Made by a program: the position numbers and the translations under genes. From Candidatus Nitrosomarinus catalina (GTDB lineage Archaea; Thermoproteota; Nitrososphaeria; Nitrososphaerales; Nitrosopumilaceae): a stretch of DNA of 64,000 bases. Positions 59,469-64,000 of this stretch are shown here, piece by piece; position 1 is the stretch's first letter, and every line of letters starts with the position of its first letter. The notes beneath the pieces are model-generated. The model did not search any database and was not told the DNA's origin. It saw nothing but the letters and a program-made list of their open reading frames with translations. The DNA lies in NCBI RefSeq assembly GCF_002156965.1, contig NZ_CP021324.1, positions 1,066,681 to 1,130,680 on the forward strand. The letters are read 5' to 3'.

Positions 59469-60542
59469 AAAGAGTCTAGCACCATCTGCAACTACTGTAA
59501 CTTTTTGTCTTGCACCCTGTGTTTTTAAAATATAATCCATAGAATATTTTATTCCAGGTAAAGAAATCATATCAAGTTTTTTTGCATAAAATTCAGGTAG
59601 AATTGAAACTAGGCCAATTTGAAAATTCTTTTGTATTTCAGAAAGATAAAGTAAATCTTCCATTCCGTTAATGTATTTGGTAGGATTCCTTAACTGTTCA
59701 AGTGTTAATCTATCTTCAATATATTGTTGAATAGCATCTGAACCTAAACCACTTTTACATTCAGCAACTAAAATTGCCAACCCATCTTTTTTGATAGCAT
59801 TTGAACAATTCCAAAGAGACGATAAAGAATTTCCCAATGTGTCGTTACTTGCATCTTTACCAGTACTCATGATTATTGTTTTATGCTCACCAATATCTTT
59901 GATTGAATTTGATTCTAGAGTTTTTGTTGTAGAAAGTGTTTTTGAAGGATGAGCAATTGTAAAGTCAAGTATTCCTTCAGAATTTGCAATAATTTCAATT
60001 GCTTGTATCTCAAAATTATCTGCAAATTTTTTTGCCTCGGTTAAACTTTCTGTATATTGTCCAGGTGTTGGAAGATTACTTTGTCTTTTAGCATAAGCTG
60101 AAAGCATAGATTCTTCTCCGAATTTTTTGATTAAACGAGTTGCAACAGTTTCATATCCAAATAAACCATCAAATCCCATCTCTCCCATAAAAACAAGATT
60201 AGAATTTTTAATTTCAACATCATCAAATTCGTTTATTGAACTACCTTCAGGCAAACCAGATTTAACTAAATTTAGGATTTTTTTGTCAGTCAAAATTTTT
60301 GGAAAGGGTTTAGATTTTTGTTCGCACAGAGTGAATAGACTTGTAATAATTTTGAGAATCGATTTGGAGTTATGTAAAACTACTAGTTCCATGGGTTTGG
60401 ATAAATCCAAAGTATTGAGTTTCTCCATAATTGCTTGATCATCTAGAATTTTGCCATCAGAATCAATTTTTTGCTCTAAATTCTCTGCCTTTATATCCAA
60501 AACAACGTCTGTAATCCCATAATTTAACCAAATTTCAGGCAT
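59460..60542 (-). CDS. divergent LarA-like protein lacking nickel-pincer ligands
   Basis: A 360-residue protein from the ATG at 60542 (PEIWLNYGITDVVLDI). It follows the layout of lactate racemase LarA. The start resembles the ELPYG-type N-terminus. The FGYETVATRLI region (about 140-160) aligns with LarA's PGIAGYETI. The C-terminal part KKDGLAILVAECKSGLGSDA resembles LarA's GGIIILVAECxEGLG, and VTVVADGARLFLR the end of LarA. The GGPK-type lysine that carries the cofactor and the nearby histidines (H108/H174/H200 in L. plantarum) are not seen. It is therefore a LarA-fold paralogue, possibly with a different activity. It is 42 kb from larBCE. Confidence 0.7.
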   Translation of the reverse strand: MPEIWLNYGITDVVLDIKAENLEQKIDSDGKILDDQAIMEKLNTLDLSKPMELVVLHNSKSILKIITSLFTLCEQKSKPFPKILTDKKILNLVKSGLPEGSSINEFDDVEIKNSNLVFMGEMGFDGLFGYETVATRLIKKFGEESMLSAYAKRQSNLPTPGQYTESLTEAKKFADNFEIQAIEIIANSEGILDFTIAHPSKTLSTTKTLESNSIKDIGEHKTIIMSTGKDASNDTLGNSLSSLWNCSNAIKKDGLAILVAECKSGLGSDAIQQYIEDRLTLEQLRNPTKYINGMEDLLYLSEIQKNFQIGLVSILPEFYAKKLDMISLPGIKYSMDYILKTQGARQKVTVVADGARLFLR

Positions 60543-60592
60543 AATAGATACTAAATACAAACCAAAATAAATCCAATGTAGTGAATTTTGAT

Positions 60593-61198
60593 ATGGAGTT
60601 TGTGAAAGAATTTGTGACCTTTTTACATCAAAAGGAGATAATTAAGTTTGGAGACTTTACACTAGCCAGTGGGAAAAGTAGTTCATATTATGTTGATTTA
60701 AGATTAGTTCCTAGCTATCCTCATGAATTTAGGATGATGGTAAAATATCTGGAAAATCAAATAACTGAAGACATCGGACTGGAAAATTTTGAAAGTATTG
60801 TTTCTGTACCAACAGGAGGATTAGTTATTGCTTCAGCATTAGCAATTGAAACAGTAAAACCACTAATCTATGTAAGAAGTAAACCAAAGGATTATGGAAC
60901 TTCAAAATCGGTTGAAGGAAAAATTCATGAGAGTATGAGAGTTGTGATGATAGATGATGTTGCAACTACGGGAGGTTCAGTTGTAAATGCAATAAAATCA
61001 CTTACAGAAGTAAATGTTCCAGTTAAAGATGCATATGTAATTGTAGACAGAATGGAAGGAGCTACTGAAGCCTTGAAAGAACTTGGAGTAAAAATGCACT
61101 CAATTCTAAATATCTTACAAATTACAGAAATATTATATGAACAAAAATTGATTAATGTAGAAATTTTAGATAAGGTAAAAAAGCAAATTAGTAAATAA
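60593..61198 (+). CDS. pyrE: orotate phosphoribosyltransferase
   Basis: Joins orotate to PRPP in pyrimidine synthesis. From the ATG at 60593 it is 201 residues (an upstream GTG at 60581 is in frame). Motifs: FTLASGKSSSYYVDLRLVPS near 20-39, VPTGGLVIASALAIE, the PRPP loop VVMIDDVATTGGSVVNAIKS near 122-141 and IVDRMEGATEALKELG. Length is normal. Confidence 0.92.
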   Translation: MEFVKEFVTFLHQKEIIKFGDFTLASGKSSSYYVDLRLVPSYPHEFRMMVKYLENQITEDIGLENFESIVSVPTGGLVIASALAIETVKPLIYVRSKPKDYGTSKSVEGKIHESMRVVMIDDVATTGGSVVNAIKSLTEVNVPVKDAYVIVDRMEGATEALKELGVKMHSILNILQITEILYEQKLINVEILDKVKKQISK

Positions 61199-61310
61199 AT
61201 TAAGGCAGCTCAGACAAATGCCTTCCAATCATCAATTTCAGATATAACTCTGATTCTTCATTGCAGCCAGTAATTTTTGTATTAACTCATTTTAAAACTA
61301 ATTGAAAAAA

Positions 61311-61384
61311 TGGGCCCGAAGGGCTTCGATCCCTTGGCTCACCGGTTATGAGCCGGTTACTCTACCAAGCTGAGTTACGGGCCC
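61311..61384 (-). tRNA. tRNA-Met (CAT), elongator type
   Basis: Acceptor GGGCCCG pairs with CGGGCCC, discriminator A, CCA not encoded. Anticodon stem ACCGG/CCGGT encloses CTCATAA, so the anticodon is CAT. The G1-C72 pair and the lack of three G-C pairs next to the anticodon argue against an initiator. A C34-modified tRNA-Ile2 cannot be excluded. T loop is ATCGAAG, with A at position 54 in place of T. Confidence 0.9.
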
Positions 61385-61425
61385 TAAAATAACAAAAATT
61401 TTGTGAGGTATAAAATGTTATGAGG

Positions 61426-62058
61426 TTAACAGTATTCTTCATAACAACTGTCAAGTAACAAATTTTGTGCTGAAACAGATTTTTCAGCAATTTCAATTAG
61501 GTCACTCGTATCAGCATTGGATTTTTCAATGATATTTCTCCAAGATGCTGCATGTCTAATGTCAGCTTCGGTATGGAGTTTGAAATATTCAGTTGCTTTA
61601 TCAGTTGTAATTTGATAGAATTCAGATAATCCATCTAGTTTTGTTTGACTAATTTTTGGGATTTCTTTTTCAAATGCATACATTGCACATGCACCACTAT
61701 CAAAAGTATTCATTAATTCAGCCAAATCAGATACAGCTTGATTAGTTTTTTCTAATCCAGAATATGGGATTAATTCGTTTTCAGAAATTCCAAGTTCTCC
61801 TGCAAAACTAATCCAAGGTTTAATGTGATCAGATTCTTCTTGTTGATTGTCAACTAGTTCTGAAACTACAGAATTAGGTGCTTTTTCAATAATTGGTGCC
61901 ATAAATTCAGGAACAGCTTTTACAAGTTGGAAATATTCTTTTGAATATCCAGCTAATGATTCTTGAGTTAATTTACCATCAGACCACATTTCATAAAATG
62001 GGTGTTTTAGGAGACTTCTTTCTTCAATAATTTTATCGATTCTTTGAATTATATTCAT
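61426..62058 (-). CDS. TenA/PqqC-fold diiron protein, CADD-like candidate 4-aminobenzoate synthase
   Basis: A 210-residue heme-oxygenase-like helical protein. The start KHPFYEMWSDGKLTQESLAG (18-37, with Tyr22) recalls CADD of Chlamydia and NE1434 of Nitrosomonas. Candidate metal ligands are in QQEESDH (Glu74/75, His78), AFEKE (Glu130) and HTEADIRH (His162, Asp166, His169). The spacing Glu130-His162-Asp166-His169 equals that of the CADD ligands, and Lys140 lies where the reactive CADD lysine would be. CADD converts its own tyrosine into 4-aminobenzoate. A cysteine-bearing tail (DSCYEEYC) is unusual. It lies next to tRNA-Met and tRNA-Glu. Confidence 0.8.
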   Translation of the reverse strand: MNIIQRIDKIIEERSLLKHPFYEMWSDGKLTQESLAGYSKEYFQLVKAVPEFMAPIIEKAPNSVVSELVDNQQEESDHIKPWISFAGELGISENELIPYSGLEKTNQAVSDLAELMNTFDSGACAMYAFEKEIPKISQTKLDGLSEFYQITTDKATEYFKLHTEADIRHAASWRNIIEKSNADTSDLIEIAEKSVSAQNLLLDSCYEEYC

Positions 62059-62139
62059 AATTCTTGTCTAAATTTTCCAATACAAAAATCTTTGTTGTGT
62101 ACCAAAAGATTTTATGATCTAAATAAAAAATTTCTTTGG

Positions 62140-62215
62140 GTTCCAGTGGTGTAGTCCGGTCAAGCATACTGCCCTTTCAAGGCAGTGATCCCGGGTTCAA
62201 ATCCCGGCTGGAGCA
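62140..62215 (+). tRNA. tRNA-Glu (TTC)
   Basis: Acceptor GTTCCAG pairs with CTGGAGC (one G-T pair), discriminator A, with CCA encoded directly after it (62216-62218). Anticodon stem CTGCC/GGCAG encloses CTTTCAA, so the anticodon is TTC. The T arm is CCGGG-TTCAAAT-CCCGG. It is the only one of the five tRNAs in the window with an encoded CCA. Confidence 0.95.
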
Positions 62216-62258
62216 CCAAGATTTAATTACTAATGAAGAGGGGTTTTGATCAATTATC

Positions 62259-63110
62259 TTGGACAGGAAAAATATCGAAATTAATCCTCTACTAGAGACA
62301 TATGGGGAATATATTAAAAAAATTGATCTTGCTTTGGATAAAGAACTAGCACTATATTCAGAATCTGAATTTATTGAACCTCTAAAATATTCATTAGAAG
62401 GTGGTAAAAGAATTAGACCAATAATTTTGAGTTTATCTGCAGAGAGTATAGGGAAAATAGATGAAAATGTATTGGCAGCATCATGTGCTGTAGAATTTTT
62501 ACATATGGAATCAATCATTCATGATGATATCATAGACGACGAAACGATGAGAAGACAAAAAGATCCTTTTCATGTAAAATATGGTTACAATACGAGTGTC
62601 TTAACAGGAGATTTTGTTTTAGGATTAATTCTTGCAATATCATCAAGATTGGACAATGCAAGAATTACAAAAGATTTAGCAACTACTGCTATGCTAATGA
62701 GTGAAGGAGAAATTATCGAAGGAAGATTAGAAGAAAGTGGAGACATTACATTTGATGATTACTTGAAAGTGATAGAATACAAAACTGCAACCGCATTTGA
62801 AGTTGCAGCAAGAATCGGAGGAATAGTAGCTGGTGGAACTGAAGAAGAGATTGAAGCATTGACAGGATATGGAAAAAATCTTGGAATTGCATATCAAATA
62901 AGAGATGATTTACTAGATTGGAAAAATGAAGAAAAATTATTTAATTTACTAATTAAGAAAAGTGTTGATCCAAGAGATGGGTTTAACAAAATGGAAGAAT
63001 TGTTGAAAGAATATTCTGAAAAGGCTAGAACATTTTTGAGAAAAATTCCAGATAATGAAGCAAAAATGAATCTAGAAGAATTAATTAAATTTACTTCATT
63101 TAAGGCATAG
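62259..63110 (+). CDS. polyprenyl diphosphate synthase, second prenyltransferase
   Basis: A 283-residue trans-prenyl synthase, starting at TTG. The first Asp-rich motif is IIHDDIIDDETMRRQ near 87-101 and the second IRDDLLDWKNEE. GGKRIRPIIL near 48 binds the allylic substrate. At five residues before the first DD it has Glu instead of an aromatic residue, so chain length is not blocked as in the GGPP synthase upstream. It may make a longer chain, for example for menaquinone. It ends 11 nt into the overlap with nuoN (convergent). Confidence 0.85.
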   Translation: MDRKNIEINPLLETYGEYIKKIDLALDKELALYSESEFIEPLKYSLEGGKRIRPIILSLSAESIGKIDENVLAASCAVEFLHMESIIHDDIIDDETMRRQKDPFHVKYGYNTSVLTGDFVLGLILAISSRLDNARITKDLATTAMLMSEGEIIEGRLEESGDITFDDYLKVIEYKTATAFEVAARIGGIVAGGTEEEIEALTGYGKNLGIAYQIRDDLLDWKNEEKLFNLLIKKSVDPRDGFNKMEELLKEYSEKARTFLRKIPDNEAKMNLEELIKFTSFKA

Positions 63111-64000
63111 AACCTATACTAAGTACTGGTGTTGCAAGTTCTACAAATTTAATTAATGGTTCTGGATAAACACCAAATCCTACCAAGAAGACTGTTGAGA
63201 TGATCATAATTGCCATAACAGATCTTGGTTCAATAACTCTCTTTTCAGTTTCACCTTCAAAGTACATTTTCCTTGTTAACCAACCATAGTAAGCTAATGA
63301 CAATGCACTGTTTAATACACCTGCAATTGCAAGCCATGGAGCCCACCATATTGCAGTACCTGCATCTAATGCACTTCCAAATAGCATCAATTTACTCCAG
63401 AATCCAGAAAGTGGAGGAATACCAGCAAGAGCAAATAATGCAATTACAAGACCTAATGCAGTTACAGGCATTCTTCTTCCAAGTCCTTTCAATTTATCAA
63501 TATGAGTAACTGCAAGAGTTGTTACAATTCCTGCAATTGCAATAAATGCAGCACCTTTCATAACTGCATGATTCATTATCTGATACAATGAACCTTGTAA
63601 ACCTAGAGAACTATGTGGGGCAACTGCAAGTCCAATCAAAATGTAACCGGCATGTGCAATACTAGAATATGCTAACATTCTTGAAATATTCTTTTGCATA
63701 ATTGCTGCAATATTACCAATAGTCATTGTCATAACTGCAATTATACCAAGTGCTAAAGTCCAATCAAGATGCAGTACCACCATTCCCAGAATTACAATTC
63801 TAATTGTTGCAGCAAATCCAGCTTTTTTGGTTGCTGCTGCAAGAAGTGCAGTAATTGGTGCAGGTGCACCTTCATAGGTATCTGGAAGCCATTGATGGAA
63901 TGGAACTAATCCCATCTTGAATCCAAATCCTGCGATAAACAATCCTACGGATAATAACGCTAATGGAAGCATTGATGGATCAAGTGTTGAATAACCTTGA
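63100..64000 (-). CDS. nuoN: NADH-quinone oxidoreductase subunit N (5' end outside window)
   Basis: The minus-strand frame continues beyond the right edge; about 300 residues are visible. FKMGLVPFHQWLPDTYEGAP and TALLAAATKKAGFAATI are signature segments of the antiporter-like proton-pumping subunit NuoN, with the membrane lysine in KKAG. About eight membrane helices follow. Other complex I genes are probably upstream, outside the window. Confidence 0.93.
   Translation of the reverse strand, partial: QGYSTLDPSMLPLALLSVGLFIAGFGFKMGLVPFHQWLPDTYEGAPAPITALLAAATKKAGFAATIRIVILGMVVLHLDWTLALGIIAVMTMTIGNIAAIMQKNISRMLAYSSIAHAGYILIGLAVAPHSSLGLQGSLYQIMNHAVMKGAAFIAIAGIVTTLAVTHIDKLKGLGRRMPVTALGLVIALFALAGIPPLSGFWSKLMLFGSALDAGTAIWWAPWLAIAGVLNSALSLAYYGWLTRKMYFEGETEKRVIEPRSVMAIMIISTVFLVGFGVYPEPLIKFVELATPVLSIGSMP

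Noticed and set aside
61201-61310. Small gene between pyrE and tRNA-Met
   Set aside because: Only very short frames are present and no conserved motif is seen.

Overview
The window is a gene-dense, AT-rich archaeal chromosome segment. It most resembles a marine ammonia-oxidising thaumarchaeon (Nitrososphaerota, Nitrosopumilus-like); this assignment is inferred from gene content, with no database search. Supporting traits are: one unsplit RNA polymerase A gene; PEFG-type C-terminal sorting signals on surface proteins; a plastocyanin-like protein and a two-domain multicopper oxidase; archaeal information genes (RpoH, RpoN, NusA-like KH protein, ABCE1, translin, LSm); the mevalonate/isopentenyl-phosphate-kinase route; a 5S rRNA gene unlinked to 16S/23S; leaderless TATA promoters and many TTG/GTG starts.

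Layout. 1-970: edge of a YkgJ-like CxxC protein, a small unknown gene and an intron-containing tRNA-Gln. 1027-11899 (minus): the transcription/translation operon rpoH-rpoB-rpoA-LSm-(secreted protein)-rpl30e-nusA-rps12-rps7. 12003-17006: a divergent locus for nickel-pincer nucleotide cofactor synthesis, mdh-larB facing larC-larE-cysteine desulfurase. 17003-20629: four consecutive PEFG-CTERM surface proteins, three with nearly identical 3' ends. 20762-23823: a radical SAM enzyme that may act on lipids, a small unknown gene and a further surface protein with a different C-terminal signal. 23998-28742: metal handling (CDF and ZIP transporters, multicopper oxidase) and small membrane or regulatory proteins. 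28861-31907: rps13, rps4 (with a 15-bp minisatellite) and glmS. 31922-35229 (minus): a small unknown gene, plastocyanin-like protein, cobT, a metallo-beta-lactamase-fold hydrolase and nnrE. 35302-44118: translin, tRNA-Leu, then rpoN-eno-rps2-mvk-ipk-idi-GGPP synthase-gltX-FAH hydrolase. 44115-49199: mixed genes, tRNA-His and CorA. 49244-52544 (minus): a non-oxidative pentose phosphate operon with a transketolase/ribulose-phosphate epimerase fusion. 52620-60560: leucyl aminopeptidase, a tiny zinc finger, 5S rRNA, ABCE1, a Trm5-like enzyme, RimI, a site-2 protease and a divergent LarA-like protein. 60581-64000: pyrE, tRNA-Met, a CADD-like diiron protein, tRNA-Glu, a second polyprenyl synthase and the edge of nuoN.

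How the parts connect. Isoprenoid building blocks made by the 38-41 kb operon can feed membrane tetraethers (the radical SAM enzyme is a candidate modifier) and, through the second prenyl synthase, probably a quinone side chain used by complex I. Copper and divalent-metal genes are clustered, as expected for copper-dependent nitrifiers. The best leads are the larBCE locus with a LarA-like protein that seems to lack the pincer ligands, the transketolase-epimerase fusion, a CADD-like candidate 4-aminobenzoate synthase, an isopentenyl diphosphate isomerase whose expected catalytic Cys is Ala, and homogenised tails in the surface-protein array. No CRISPR, insertion sequence, prophage or 16S/23S genes were seen, and no stretch over about 300 bp is without a gene.
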